A stretch of 64,000 nucleotides of DNA from Flaccisagitta enflata (GCA_965153355.1 OZ231126.1:84816001-84880000), one strand, 5' to 3'; positions 44,462 to 56,322 are shown, counted from the first letter of the stretch. Program-made: numbers and translations. Notes: generated by a model not told the origin, from the letters alone.

Positions 44462-46000
44462 GCGTGACACTTCAGTTTCACCAGAGGCAAAAAATCCATC
44501 ATTTTTTTCTTAAAAATGTATGATTCACCTGCTAGTACATGTTAATCTAGGTAATTAACAGAAAAAATCAATGCAGAATCTCATCAAATAAAACAGTTAC
44601 AGCTATTCTTAATCAAAAAATTGTTTAATTTCTTTTTCACTGATTTTTCTGTTTTCATAGTGAAAAATCATATACAAAACTTGTTAAAACCCTGAAACAA
44701 CATTTTAACAATATCTTGATAAATAAAAGAAAACCAGAACAAAATTAAAAAAAACATTACTCATTTTACAGTTATAAACATTTTTTTATGCATTTTTTAC
44801 ATTTTTTGATAATATTGTAAATTATTAAAAATATAGAAAAAAAAAAATGATTTATTGGATGAAGGTACAGATTTTGACTATTTTGGCCTATTTTTGGTCT
44901 GCTTTTGGCCAGTTTTAACACTGGTGTGCTTTTGATAAGCACATTCATTCCAATACATATAGGATTGAATATGATTTGTAAAAAAAAATCTCAGTAATTG
45001 TAACACTTATAAAAACATCATTTTTGCCCATTTTGAACCATTTTTGGCCTGTTTTTTGTCCTTAATAACCTATTAAAGGCCATGAAATTTTTTTAGAGAG
45101 TGATTTTACTTCAGTTCTCTTTAGGGTCAAGTAAAAAACTCAACCTGGACTTACTCAAATTAGCCAAAAAAGGCTAATTTATAAAACAAATAGCAAAAAA
45201 CTGATTTTTTAAATGATTGCCCAAAGAATATTTAAAAATGAATGTTAGATTTGTATTTGGCATGATAAAAATGTTTACTAGTTAAGTTTCAGAGGTTTTT
45301 GGCAATCTTGGACCTATATTTCAGTTCCTGTTGTCAAGCTTCTTGACTATAGTTGAAAATCAATAAGACATAGCGAAACGGTGAATAACAATTTTGCATG
45401 GAAAGTGAAAAATCAAAAAAACCAAAAAAATCAGACCTACCTAAAATGTTTTTTCTAAGGTCTGCTGTTTTTGAAAATGCAAAGTTTTTATCCATGATTG
45501 AGATTTGTTATTCACTGTTTTTAAAATGTTTTTTTCCAAAATGTAAAATAGGAAAATCAGTAAAGACCATACTTTACATCAACAAAATGTTATGAAATTT
45601 TTAAAGTATTTAGTTGAGTGTCCCTCTCAACTACAGAAAAAATTTCAACTGTTTATTCCAATGGGAAGTGCCTTAAACAAAATAAATGAATTTTTTTGTC
45701 ACTTTTTTCATGTTTTCTTTGTCAACTGACATTTTTTACATGATAGCGATTTAAGACTGCAAAAAAGGCCCGATGATGATAGCAAAAAAACTATTGTTAC
45801 TTAGTGATTAGTTTGAATAAATGTTAGTAAAAATAATAGTAGGGAAAAATTGGTGTTAAAAATTTTTGGTCTTCCAATATCTAGTTTTTACTCAATACTT
45901 TTGTATTATTGAGGTTTAATTACTGGTATTGATGTCTATTCTGCATGCTACTTCTACAAAAGGTACAAGAGGGATATATTTTACATACCGAGAAAAGATT
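44462..46000. repeat. Long AT-rich interspersed repeat, copy 2
   Basis: Diverged, collinear relative of 26125-27170, with an extra segment at about 44650-45330 absent from copy 1. No coding frame. Confidence 0.65.
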
Positions 46001-46239
46001 TTTAGATTTGAATTGAATAAAAAAGATGCAAAAAACTAAAATAAAATGGCATGAAACAAAAGTGTTCTCCTTTGGTTCAGTCTGTCGTATCTGGTTATCA
46101 AATACCTATGCGATGTTAAGAAAAAGATGGCAATTCTCTGTTATGCCGGTGTATGGAAACTTAGTCTGTGGCATCATATTCCTGATAACCTTATATAGAC
46201 TAATTGACTGAAGAAAAAAATGTCGCTTCCATCCGCAGG

Positions 46240-46640
46240 CAAGTGGGGCGGGGGGGGGGGAGGAGGTACAGAATGGGGATTATGAATATGTCTGGCATAA
46301 TTTCTGCCAAAGCGGCCTCAAAGGTGGCGATATGTTGTGGGACACAGACTATACTTCTGTTCATACTTCCTCTCTAGATTGGATCAGCCCACCCAGGCCT
46401 CTAATCAGCCCTCTAAGGCAACCACTCAGCCGTCACCACCACAGAACACATAGAAGCTTTCCTAGGCCCTAAACCTGCTTTCTAAAGGTATGAAAAAAGG
46501 TATTTAAGACTCAAATCAAGCTTTGCAAGCTTTGAATTTGAATTAAAGTTTAAAATCACAGGTCTTTAATGAAGATTCAAAAGATTAAAAATGGCCCTTT
46601 TCTATGAAAAACCGTCCCCTTCCCAGCTATTTCCCTGCTT
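46240..46640 (-). mobile_element. Family F-like relic
   Basis: GGGGGGGGGG run, GACACAGACTATACTTC, then CAGGCCTCTAATCAGCCCTC repeats of the F middle type. No intact termini. Confidence 0.45.
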
Positions 46641-46683
46641 TTATAGTCATAGGTCACAGTCGAAATTCATGAGCATTAAGCAA

Positions 46684-46954
46684 TGGGCAAATAGGGCGGA
46701 GTGATATTGTGCAAACACGGCAGAGGGAGACTGTGCTTCAGTACTTTGCTCTTTTTGACTGCATCGCTGTGGCCTGTGCTCAGTTCGATGATCTTGAGGA
46801 TCAACACAACTACTACCCACCCATCAAGATGCGAAGACTTGTCCGCCTAGTTTATCCGAACCGTCGCGTTATTCCGTTAGTCGGGAAAAAAGTCGAAGTC
46901 AGTCTTCGACTTTTTGACATATTCGAGGGAAACAGGGTTTTCATTTTCTTATGA
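46684..46954 (+). CDS. Exon-like open stretch, unidentified
   Basis: A forward frame of about 90 codons after a TGA near 46672, more GC-balanced and less repetitive than its surroundings. The product includes FALFDCIAVACAQFDDLED, YYPPIKMRRLVRLVYP and GKKVEVSLRLFDIFEGN. I recognise no family. There is a candidate splice donor at 47002-47010 (AAG|GTGAGTA) in a shifted frame. The last third overlaps the start of the 46.9-49.8-kb inverted duplication, and the minus strand at 49740-49820 encodes the related GKKVNVSLRLFDTFQ. It could be part of a transposon gene, a pseudo-exon or chance. Confidence 0.2.
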
Positions 46955-47159
46955 GGAAGTTGAGGCTCTTGATCGAGCGAATGAGCCCTCCAATGAAATT
47001 AATAAGGTGAGTAAATTGGATAATTCTCTTTTATTTGGCGCCAGGCAGAATGCTCTACGACAAATATTTTTCGCGTTATGATCTTTTATTGATTTTTTTA
47101 TGAAAAATTTAAATTGATTTCTTTTTCAATTTTTTTCATTGTAGGATCAATAAAGGAGT

Positions 47160-47730
47160 GTATCTAAGCATGCAAATACAAGAAAACATGTTTATGAACA
47201 TAGCTGCTCATCTATGAGGGTGATTTTAGCTCATTTAGCTCATTTAGCTTATTTGAATTCTTTTTTATTTATTATGATTTTAAGTAGGATCAATAAAGGA
47301 GTGTATTTACGCTTGTTTGAGCATGCAAATACCAGAAAACATGTTTATGAGCATAGCTGCTCATATGTGATGATGTCTTTAAGCAGTCAAGCTTATTTAG
47401 CTCACTGAGCTCCATCTTCTTTTCCGATTTCAAATGCAATAAATGAATGAATATTTTGATCTATGTTTAAGCAAGCAGATACAAAAAAGCATGCTCATCT
47501 GCAAGGGTGTTTTTAAGTATTCTAGCTCACTAAGTTCATTTAATCTTTTTTTTTCTGATTTTTAATGGGATAAATAAATGTTTTGATGTGAGCATGCAAA
47601 TACAAGAAAGCATGTCAGTGAGCATAGCTGGTTGTCTGGTTGAGTGATTTTGAGCATTTTTGCTCATCTAGCTCATTTGGCTCTGTTCTTTTTTTCTCTG
47701 ATTTTCAGTGCAATCAATACATACAATTAC
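47160..47730. repeat. Diverged ~130-180-bp internal repeat
   Basis: CATGCAAATACAAGAAAACA, GTTTATGAACATAGCTGCTC and TTTTAGCTCATTTAGCTCAT recur about four times at irregular spacing. The right arm near 49190-49340 carries the inverted form. Confidence 0.6.
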
Positions 47731-47844
47731 TCTTGATTTGATTTAACATAAAGAAAGATTTGCAGTGACTGAAAACAAAAGTTTGGTAAAAAATGACCAA
47801 TGTTTACGACTTTTATCCTCATGGCGACAGCTGCCATTACTGGT

Positions 47845-47985
47845 AACGCACAACTCGAAAAGTATTAAAACGCAGTAGGTTCTCTTTGTGTGTGTGTGTG
47901 TGTGTGTGTGTGTGGAGGAGGGTTGTATGCCCCTGCCTACTCCTCCGCAAAGATACTGTAACTACTAACTACGGATTACTTGTTT
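47845..47985 (-). mobile_element. Family A1 relic with (GT)n
   Basis: Minus strand: AACAAGTAATCCGTAGTTAG, TCTTTGCGGAGGAGTAGGCA, GGGCATACAACCCTCCTCC, then a (CA)n run in place of the C-rich body and TTTTAATACTTTTCGAGTTG. Neither array nor hairpin is present. Confidence 0.6.
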
Positions 47986-48423
47986 TTTCAAAAACTCGAT
48001 TTATATAAATGATATGTTCAAGATAAGGGCCGAAATTAAAGGGAAATAAAAAGATGTTTTGGGGGGTAACGGAGAAAGATAAACCCGTTTTTCGATGTTT
48101 TCATCTTCAGTCAACCAAGTTTAAACTTAAAAGTCGTAGACCGACAAAATGACAATGACAAATGACCATACGATGACAAACCTTGTTCATTGTTAAAAGA
48201 TGCGTTCTCATTGAGATTAAAATAAGGTACCGCTTTGATGAGAACGAATGCTGTGCATGAGTGTTTGTGTGTGTGTGTGTGAATCGCTCTCACTCTGTCT
48301 TTTGCTCTGGCTTTAGCTCTGGCCCGGCCACTCCATCTCTATCTCTCTTTGCCTCTCTCCATGTCACTCCCTTTCAATATCTCTGTCTATCAGTTTTTGT
48401 CAGTATATCTGTTTAACTCACAC

Positions 48424-48690
48424 AGGTGTTTTTTTCCCATCAGGGTGGGATTTGATGGACTGTGTAGGTGGGTTGAGTGGGATAAAGAGGCGTTAGGTGT
48501 TTTTTTTCCCATCAGGATGGGATTTGATGGACTGTGTGGGTGGGTTGAGTAGGATGAAGAGGCGTTAAGTGTTTTTTTTTCCATCAGGGTGGGATTTGAT
48601 GGACTGTGTGGGTGGGTTGAGTGGGATAAAGAGGCGTTAAGTGGTTTTTTTCCATCAGGGTGGGATTTGATGGACTGTGTACCCTCGCTT
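48424..48690. repeat. ~72-bp minisatellite, 3.7 copies
   Basis: Units GTGTTTTTTTCCCATCAGGG, TGGGATTTGATGGACTGTGT, GGGTTGAGTGGGATAAAGAG, GCGTTA. The copies differ by only a few bases, so the expansion is recent. Confidence 0.92.
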
Positions 48691-49442
48691 GCGAAGTGTT
48701 GCTGTATAAATGTTGACTTTTTATTTCGTTAAGCCCCATTAATTGTTTCATTATACAAATAAAAGACAAAATATATCAAGAAGGAGGCCAGATCCTGGTA
48801 AACGACAACAAAGGAAACATGATAGTCACCGCTAACAAAATGGACAACATAAAAAGTAACCGCAAAAGATAAATAGTAAAGCACTGCTGCAAACATGGTC
48901 GACTTGTCACCTGTAATTTGACATGAGGCAGGGACACCAAACGCGTCATGAACAACAATTTTGGCAATACAGGTAAATTGTCGGTGAAAGAGATGGTAGA
49001 TACCAGTAATGACGGCAATCGCCGTGAGGAAAAAAGTCGTAAACATTGGTTAGTTTCCACCAAATTTTTGTCTTTAGTCAATGCAAATTTTGTTTCATTT
49101 GTTGGAATTAATTCAGAGCAATTTTATGTATTGATTGCACTGAAGATTAGAGAAAAATAAGATTGAGCCATATGAGCTAGATTAGCAGAAATACAAACAC
49201 AGATGACCAGCTATGCTCATTGATATGCTTTCTTGTATTTGCATACTCAGAAGTAAATCAAATCATTTCTCAATTTATTGCATTAGAATCAGAAAAAAAT
49301 ACTGAGCTAAATGAACTAGAACACTCAAAAACACCCTCACAGATATGCTGCATATATATAACTTTTTTTTGATCCTACAAAACATCACAAATAATTGAAA
49401 AAAAAATCAATTTGATTTTTTTGTAAATAAATCTTTAAACTA

Positions 49443-49640
49443 AACAAGGCCGGATACACAGCTACCGAAGTTGAGTGCGGGTGTGTAGGGGCCATATTTG
49501 AGGTCACCAAACCATGTGAGCAGGAACAGCAGGAGCAGAGGTCAAAGACATAAAATCATAAAAAAAAGTAAAGTGTTACCAACTAACCGACCGATGGACA
49601 GACAAAGTGAGTTGTAGAGTCGCGTGCATGGGACTAAAAA
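49443..49640 (+). mobile_element. Family B hairpin element
   Basis: AACAAGGCCGGATACACAGC, AAGTTGAGTGCGGGTGTGTA, GGGGCCATATTTGAGGTCAC, AAAGTGTTACCAACTAACCG, GACAAAGTGAGTTGTAGAGT and CGCGTGCATGGGACTAAAAA. Both subterminal motif and hairpin are diverged. Confidence 0.82.
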
Positions 49641-49959
49641 ATGTTTGTCATATAGAAATCTGTTTGGCGCCAAATGAAATCAAATTCAATCACCTTATCA
49701 ATATTATCAAAGACCACAGTCAGCCTGATGAGATAATCAACTTCCTAATAAGAAAATTAAAAACATAGTTCTCTGGAATGTGTCAAAAAGTCGAAGACTG
49801 ACATTGACTTTTTTTCCCAAATATTTTACGTGGTGATGGGAAAGGATCAGGGGCGCTGGGTTGGTGAATTGGTGGTGATAGAGGGAGGATTTGGGGGTGA
49901 TAGATGCTTTTTTTCGTGGTGGCGGGATCAAGCGGACTGTGAATTTGACACTTTCGTAA

Positions 49960-50120
49960 AAACAAGGCCAGATACAGGGCTCCCAAAATCTCGTGCGGGA
50001 CTAAGGGTGGCATAGGACTTCCAAGCATTTTAGCAAGGGCGATAGTGCAAAAAATGTATCAGATAGTCAGACGGACTAACTGAGCAACCAACTGACAGTC
50101 TGTCAGTTGGTTGCTCAGTG
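49960..50120 (+). mobile_element. Family B-like relic ending in a 41-bp palindrome
   Basis: AACAAGGCCAGATACAGGGC, AAATCTCGTGCGGGACTAAG, CATTTTAGCAAGGGCGATAG and GTCAGACGGACTAAC. A perfect palindrome follows: ACTGAGCAACCAACTGACAG at 50079-50098, one central base, then its exact complement at 50100-50119. Confidence 0.7.
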
Positions 50121-50275
50121 ACAGACCTAGCGGGTTATCGCGTTATTGTACGCGGTTAATGCGCCTGTAGTCATGAAACAGACAAACGAAAAAATATTGG
50201 TTATGAATCTTTCTATCTGGTTACCTGCCATAAAGTATTTGACATTGGATATTGTTTGATAACAGTTTAGTTTTA

Positions 50276-51336
<1,061 letters not shown>

Positions 51337-51468
51337 GTTTGTTTGTGTTTGTTTGTTTGTTTGTTTGTTTGTTTGTTTGTTTGTTTGTTTGTTTGTTTGT
51401 TTGTTTGTTTGTTTGTTTGTTTGTTTGTTTGTTTGTTTTTTTGTTTGTGTTTGTTTGTTTGTTTTTTT
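51337..51468. repeat. (TTTG)n microsatellite
   Basis: About 30 TTTG units, interrupted once by TTTTTTTG near 51437. Confidence 0.97.
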
Positions 51469-51670
51469 TCGCGTACAAGTAGACATAGAATTGGAGATTC
51501 ACTTTCTTAGAGTTTTACATTTTGATGAGATGGAATTGTTTGAGTCGATATTCTGAATAAGAATGATGAAAAGTCTGTATGCCTTCAAAAGATTGAGATT
51601 TGAGAAAGACGTCAGGTGCAGTTGATGGATTGATGCGTTGAATGATACATTTGGCGCTCTGGCTTTTGAA

Positions 51671-51781
<111 letters not shown>

Positions 51782-51998
51782 TCTAAGTCAACCGCGCTAC
51801 ATTCATATGTCATTTGATACTTTATGACCTAATCCAGATGATCACAATGCAATGGAATGATGCTTATCGAGGAATAGAAACGGATTTATAACGGTTACTA
51901 ACAAAGAAAGAGGCAGTTATCCAGGTCATTTCGATGTTGTATACAACTTTTTAATAGTGCCTTTGTGCGAAAGTGCGAAAGAACAGTCAGTTAAAATG

Positions 51999-52269
51999 AA
52001 AACAAGGCCAAGTAGGCCAACGATGCGTCCTCTTTGAATGAATGTTTTTTTATGAATGAATGGTTTTCATGAATGAATGTTTTTTTTATGAATGAATGTT
52101 TTTTATGAATGAATGTTATCTATGAATGATTGTCATTTATGAATAGGTTAGAACTATATTTCTGTTGAAAAAATGCATGATTTTGCTGTTTTTAATGTAT
52201 GCGTTACAGACCAACAGACAGACAGACAGACGGACACAGCCTATTATAGAGATGCGAGGACGCATCTAA
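51999..52269 (+). mobile_element. Family E hairpin element
   Basis: 5' end AACAAGGCCAAGTAGGCC as in family C, then GATGCGTCCTC. The body is GAATGAATGTTTTTTTAT repeats (52030-52140). A GACAGACAGACAGACGG array, ACACAGCCTATTATAGAGA, and the hairpin AGATGCGAGGACGCATCT, then AA. The 5' motif GATGCGTCCTC and 3' GAGGACGCATC are perfect 11-bp complements. It ends directly at the start of another AACAAGGCC element. Confidence 0.85.
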
Positions 52270-52370
52270 CAAGGCCAACACCAGACTAAAAGACAAAAAG
52301 ACCAAAAGACTAAGAGACTAAAGGTAATTTGACTTAAATTAACTTTAAATAACTTAAATGAAAAAAAAAA
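52268..52370 (+). mobile_element. Family B-type 5' end with decamer array
   Basis: AACAAGGCCAACACCAGACT matches the 5' end of 39467, then AAAGACCAAAAGACTAAG and TTGACTTAAATTAACTTTAA decamers, ending in an A run. It has no GACG array or hairpin. Confidence 0.65.
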
Positions 52371-52477
52371 AAAAAAATACACGAGTAAAGCAGAATTGTT
52401 ATGAAATATAGGATGAATTAGCCATAAGCCATATGATCTGTGCCCTTTTTTGTAAACCATAAAAATGAAATAAATAG

Positions 52478-52569
52478 AAGAAGAAGAAGAAGAAGAAGAA
52501 GAAGAAGAAGAAGAAGAAGAAGAAGAAGAAGAAGAAGAAGAAGAAGAAGAAGAAGAAGAAGAAGAAGAA
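52478..52569. repeat. (GAA)n microsatellite
   Basis: About 30 units, purine strand. Confidence 0.97.
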
Positions 52570-52734
52570 TTGGAAAAAGAAGAGGTTGGACACACATGGA
52601 AAAAGAGGAAAAAGAAAAAAAAGCGCGGATACATAGTTTCCACATTCTTATTGCTCGGTTTTGCGTAAAACAAAAGGACAAAGAAACTGGTTTGCTTAGC
52701 TATCGACCTTGACAGCGATTCCAGTTCCATTATG

Positions 52735-53126
52735 TTGATCTTCTTGTTTTTGTTCTTGTTCCACTTGTTCTTCTCCCCGTCCTTGTCCTTCTTGTCTTTC
52801 TTCTTCTCCTCTATGATTCCGTTTCTTCATTCGTCCTCTGTTTTTTCCTATTCTTCTTCTTCTTCTTCTTCTTCTTCTTCTTCTTCTTCTTCTTCTTCTT
52901 CTTCTTCTTCTTCTTCTTCTTCTTCTTCTTCTTCTTCTTCTTCTTCTTCTTCTTCTTCTTCTTCTTCTTCTTCTTCTTCTTCTTCTTCTTCATCTTCTTC
53001 TAACCATTGTCTGTTTCCTCCCCCCGCCTCCTCCATTTTCACCTTCTCGCTGCTTGTTTACTTTGTCCTTATCTACTTCCCCCTTCTTTTTAATCTCCTT
53101 ATTTTCCTTTCAGTTTTCTCCTTTTC

Positions 53127-53156
<30 letters not shown>
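52735..53156. repeat. (TTC)n microsatellite and A-run
   Basis: Pyrimidine-rich from 52735, pure TTC at 52851-53000, then T/C-rich to 53126 and a 28-base A-run at 53127-53154. The switch from pyrimidine to purine makes a local polarity reversal. Confidence 0.95.
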
Positions 53157-53159
<3 letters not shown>

Positions 53160-53160
<1 letters not shown>

Positions 53161-53746
53161 GAGAGAGAGAAAAAAGAGATTCAATTGTAGAGTTCGATGA
53201 CCGAATCTGGAGAAAATCTCTCTAAAGAACGAGGGCACGCGCTTTTAATCTATTCGATATCACTGTTTTTTGCGTTAAGAAAATTAATCTACCACGCTAA
53301 AACCCGTCTGCCTACAAAACACTCTATCATTTGAGGATGGCCTTGAAGAGTTGATGCGAATGTCATCGGACGAGCGTACAATAAAATTTCGTCAAAAGAA
53401 TTGAAACCTGAAATGCTTTAGCTTTTTTTCCATACGAGCAAAATGCAGGCAAAGCCGCATTGCTTGTCGCTTCACTCATGATATTATTTTATAATGCTTG
53501 AGATATAGAATTTCTGCTTATGTTTTGTCCTCATTTTTTTTTTGTAAAAGTACTACGTGATCTCTATCATGTAAATAAATGCGATATATGGAGTTGGACA
53601 ACATAACTTTATAACAAATAATCTAGAATAAGGACAAGAGCCTTGGGAGCTCTTACTGGTGTTTAATGCATGATATTGTCCAGTCTCTTAACATGCGTTC
53701 TAATGAAGCTCATCAGCATTTACTTGAAGTTCTACGGGTAACAACT
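53160..53746. other. Non-coding stretch
   Basis: No recognised gene, RNA gene or element. Confidence 0.4.
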
Positions 53747-53969
53747 AACAAGTGACGCGGCATCACAATATCGATGCGGACGGGTGGGCAGGGGCATCCA
53801 ACCCCCCTTCCACACCCCGAAACCCACCCCAACACACAAACATAAACAAAAAGTATCCAAAACGCTCGTTTTTTTACTTTTCAACTCGATCACCACAGGA
53901 CAGACCAAAACGTGACCAACGTGCGGACGGACAAAGCCTCTTATAGAGTTGCATGTTCGCAACTGAAAA
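53747..53969 (+). mobile_element. Family A1 hairpin element
   Basis: AACAAGTGACGCGGCATCAC, TCGATGCGGACGGGTGGGCA, a CCACACCCCGAAACCCACCC body, a short disrupted GACC array, AAAGCCTCTTATAGAGTTGC and ATGTTCGCAACTGAAAA. Confidence 0.87.
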
Positions 53970-54207
53970 GGATAATTTCACTGCATCGCCTCCCAAATAC
54001 TATCTTCTCAATAGAACTCTTTACACTTTGAAAATAAGTTCATTTATTGATGTGAAAATGGATACTAATCGATTGTGGCGCCATCGATATTTAGTGTGAG
54101 ACCCATTTGACTGAATTACAGTGGCCATTTGCCTGGGAAGCGTTGTGAAAGGGCTTTTTGAGGTATTTTGGGGTGATGGCCCTCCAGAGTCCAGACCATT
54201 CTCGCCA

Positions 54208-54301
54208 TTTTTAGGTGCGACAAAGCACCTCTATAACAGGCTGTGTCCCTCGGTCGGTTGGTAACGCATTCGTTCGACGATCCACACGTCGCACCTTATT
54301 G
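54208..54301 (-). mobile_element. Family C element, 5' end truncated
   Basis: Minus strand: AAGGTGCGACGTGTGGATCG, TTACCAACCGACCGAGG, GACACAGCCTGTTATAGAGG and the hairpin AGGTGCTTTGTCGCACCT, then AAAAA. The outer AACAAGGCCAAGTAGGCC is missing, so the element begins exactly at the subterminal motif. Confidence 0.8.
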
Positions 54302-54640
54302 AAAATTTAGTGACACAAATGAAGCTCTTCGAATTTGCAAGCAGTCTACGCAAACTGCATCTGTCTAGCTCAATGCGTATAGAAGTAATACAATTTGGAG
54401 TAAAATTGTACCATATGAAGAGAGTGTGAAAATGGTCAACGCAAAATTGAAATATTTCATTCAAAGTTGAATAACTTTTGAACACAATGAGTTACAGAGA
54501 TGCGGTTTGCGTAGATCGCTTGCAAATTTGAAGGGCTTTGATATGGCCACCAATTTTTTAAAGATCGGGCTAATATGACCAGAGATATCAGTTAAAACAT
54601 GTGTAAAGATTTCTATTGTAAAGATAGTAAAAACAGGATA

Positions 54641-54642
<2 letters not shown>

Positions 54643-54701
<59 letters not shown>

Positions 54702-54702
54702 A
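54643..54702. repeat. (GT)n microsatellite
   Basis: About 29 GT units. Confidence 0.97.
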
Positions 54703-54842
54703 GTGTGTGTACGGTTATCTTTACTTTATAAATAAAGAATTTAAAAATTTGCAACGATGTGTTTCAGTCCAAACAGTCATTTTGCTTGATAATATTATCT
54801 TCACAAATAAATCTTCCCGCACACTTTAATGTTTGTCTCAGG

Positions 54843-54910
54843 TTCTATTTGACCCCGCCATAACGGATGCCAAGGGACCAACAAACTTTGTCTGTTACAG
54901 GCGGATTTCA
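54843..54910. mobile_element. pogo/Tigger-like MITE, partial
   Basis: TTTGACCCCGCCATAACGGA and GTCTGTTACAGGCGGATTTC resemble the inner parts of the full MITE at 61302-61475. The right end is lost next to the family C insertion. Confidence 0.55.
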
Positions 54911-54927
54911 GTCACTGGCGATAAAAG

Positions 54928-55050
54928 AACAAGGCCAAGTAGGCCAATAAGGTGCGACGTGTGGATCGTCAAACAAATGCGTTACAGACCGACCGACAGA
55001 CCAACCAATGGACACAGCCAGTTAAAGAGGTGCTTTATCGCACCTAAAAA
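54928..55050 (+). mobile_element. Family C hairpin element, complete
   Basis: AACAAGGCCAAGTAGGCC, AATAAGGTGCGACGTGTGGA, TTACAGACCGACCGACAGAC, GGACACAGCCAGTTAAAGAG, and the hairpin AGGTGC-TTTATC-GCACCT, then AAAAA. The shortest complete copy in the window, 123 bp. Confidence 0.92.
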
Positions 55051-55090
55051 CAAGGCCAAGTAGGCCAATAAGGTGCGACGGGTGGATAGG
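55049..55090 (+). mobile_element. Family C 5' end, head-to-tail with previous copy
   Basis: AACAAGGCCAAGTAGGCC and AATAAGGTGCGACGGGTGGA begin in the terminal A-run of the preceding copy. The rest is absent. Confidence 0.85.
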
Positions 55091-55257
55091 AAAATCTTTT
55101 TTCAAAGGAGGGATGAACAAATTGAACATACGTAATAAGTACAACTGCTATCACTTTCTATTGACCACACAGAATCGATTTTAAACTCAATTTCCAAGCT
55201 GACATTCTTTTCGCGACTTTCTCAACTTTGTTTTATGGTTTTTTGTACATATTCAAA

Positions 55258-55330
55258 TACAGTATCACCCCGCTATAACGGACCAAATAGTAACGAATAT
55301 CCGCCTGTAATGGAAAACAAATCTAGGTCC
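55258..55330. mobile_element. pogo/Tigger-like MITE, left end
   Basis: CAGTATCACCCCGCTATAAC and GAATATCCGCCTGTAATGG. Cut off by the family C element at 55350. Confidence 0.55.
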
Positions 55331-55349
55331 CTTCATATTATTCTCTTTT

Positions 55350-55450
55350 TAGGTGCGACAAAGCACCTCTATAACTGGCTATGTCCGTTGTTCGGTTGGT
55401 CGGTCTGTCAGTTGGTCGGTCGGGTAACGCATTTGTTCAACTATTCGATT
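55350..55450 (-). mobile_element. Family C element, 5' truncated
   Basis: Minus strand ends with the hairpin AGGTGCTTTGTCGCACCT and AAAAA. The array is GACCGACCAACTGACAGACC. The 5' motif and AACAAGGCC end are lost. Confidence 0.8.
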
Positions 55451-55470
55451 CTTTAGTAACGTAAGTAGTT

Positions 55471-55600
55471 TCTCCTTCTTCTTCTTCTTCTTCTTCTTCT
55501 TCTTCTTCTTCTTCTTCTTCTTCTTCTTCTTCTTCTTCTTCTTCTTCTTCTTCTTCTTCTTCTTCTTCTTCTTCTTCTTCTTCTTCTTCTTCTTTTTCTT
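55471..55600. repeat. (TTC)n microsatellite
   Basis: About 42 units. It sits exactly where the hairpin end of the adjacent family A1 element should be. Confidence 0.96.
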
Positions 55601-55605
55601 CTTTT

Positions 55606-55818
55606 CAAGAGGCTTTGTCCGTCCTCTGTCTGTTCATCCATCGGTCCGTAGATCCGTTGGTCCGTGGTGATCGAGTTGAAAAGTACGATAATACGCTTTT
55701 TGATGCTGCCATTGTGATTGTCTATGTGTGTGAGTGTGTGTGGGGTGGGCGAGGGTGTGGGTCTTGTGCGCCCTTGCCCACCCGTCCGCAACGATATTGT
55801 GACCCCGCGTCACTTGTT
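55606..55818 (-). mobile_element. Family A1 element, hairpin end replaced by (TTC)n
   Basis: Minus strand: AACAAGTGACGCGGGGTCAC, TCGTTGCGGACGGGTGGGCA, GGGCGCACAAGACCCACACC, TTTTCAACTCGATCACCACG, GACCAACGGATC units and GGACGGACAAAGCCTCTTGA. The following TATAGAGTTGC hairpin is missing and the trinucleotide array begins. Confidence 0.85.
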
Positions 55819-55892
55819 TATTCTTTAGTTCCTCTGTTTCTTCTTCTCTTTTCTTCTTCTTCTACTTCTTCTTTCCTCTCTCTCTCTCTCAC

Positions 55893-56026
<134 letters not shown>

Positions 56027-56158
56027 AAACACACATACATCCAGATGGGGGAGTGTCTTGGACAGATTATAAATCAATTAATCCATCAGAGAAGTCTTAA
56101 TGTCATGTTCAACTGTCGAAAGAAGCTTCGAGGGGGGAAAATCGTACGTTACAAGAGA

Positions 56159-56267
56159 TTAGATAGTAAAGATAGTAAAGATAGTAAAGATAGTAAAGAT
56201 AGTAAAGATAGTAAAGATAGTAAAGATAGTAAAGATAGTAAAGATAGTAAAGATAGTAGATAGTAAA
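56159..56267. repeat. ATAGTAAAG 9-bp repeat
   Basis: About 11-12 exact units. In one frame it reads as serine-lysine-aspartate repeats, not a gene. Confidence 0.95.
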
Positions 56268-56322
56268 GAATTAAACGAGAATAGACACTGGCAAAAGAAT
56301 GCATATTGATATGTAGCAAGAT

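Larger units (their letters stand above)
46885..49825. mobile_element. ~3-kb fold-back / inverted duplication
   Basis: The left arm from about 46885 (AAAAAAGTCGAAGTCAGTCT) matches the right arm ending at about 49825 (AGACTGACATTGACTTTTTT). Further inverted matches: CTTTATTTGGCGCC-type (47028) with GGCGCCAAATGAAA (49664); GCAAATACAAGAAAGCATG (about 47595) with CATGC-like GCTTTCTTGTATTTGC (about 49230); GGTAAAAAATGACCAATG (about 47787) with CATTGGTTAGTTTCC (about 49045). The loop is about 47880-48990. A family B element (49443-49640) lies in the right arm and an A-like relic (47845-47985) in the left. Confidence 0.65.

Noticed and set aside
48729-49081. Overlapping 101- and 105-codon minus-strand frames with hydrophobic segments
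   Set aside because: They lie in the loop and arm of the fold-back. Two frames overlap over the same bases and neither resembles a known membrane protein.
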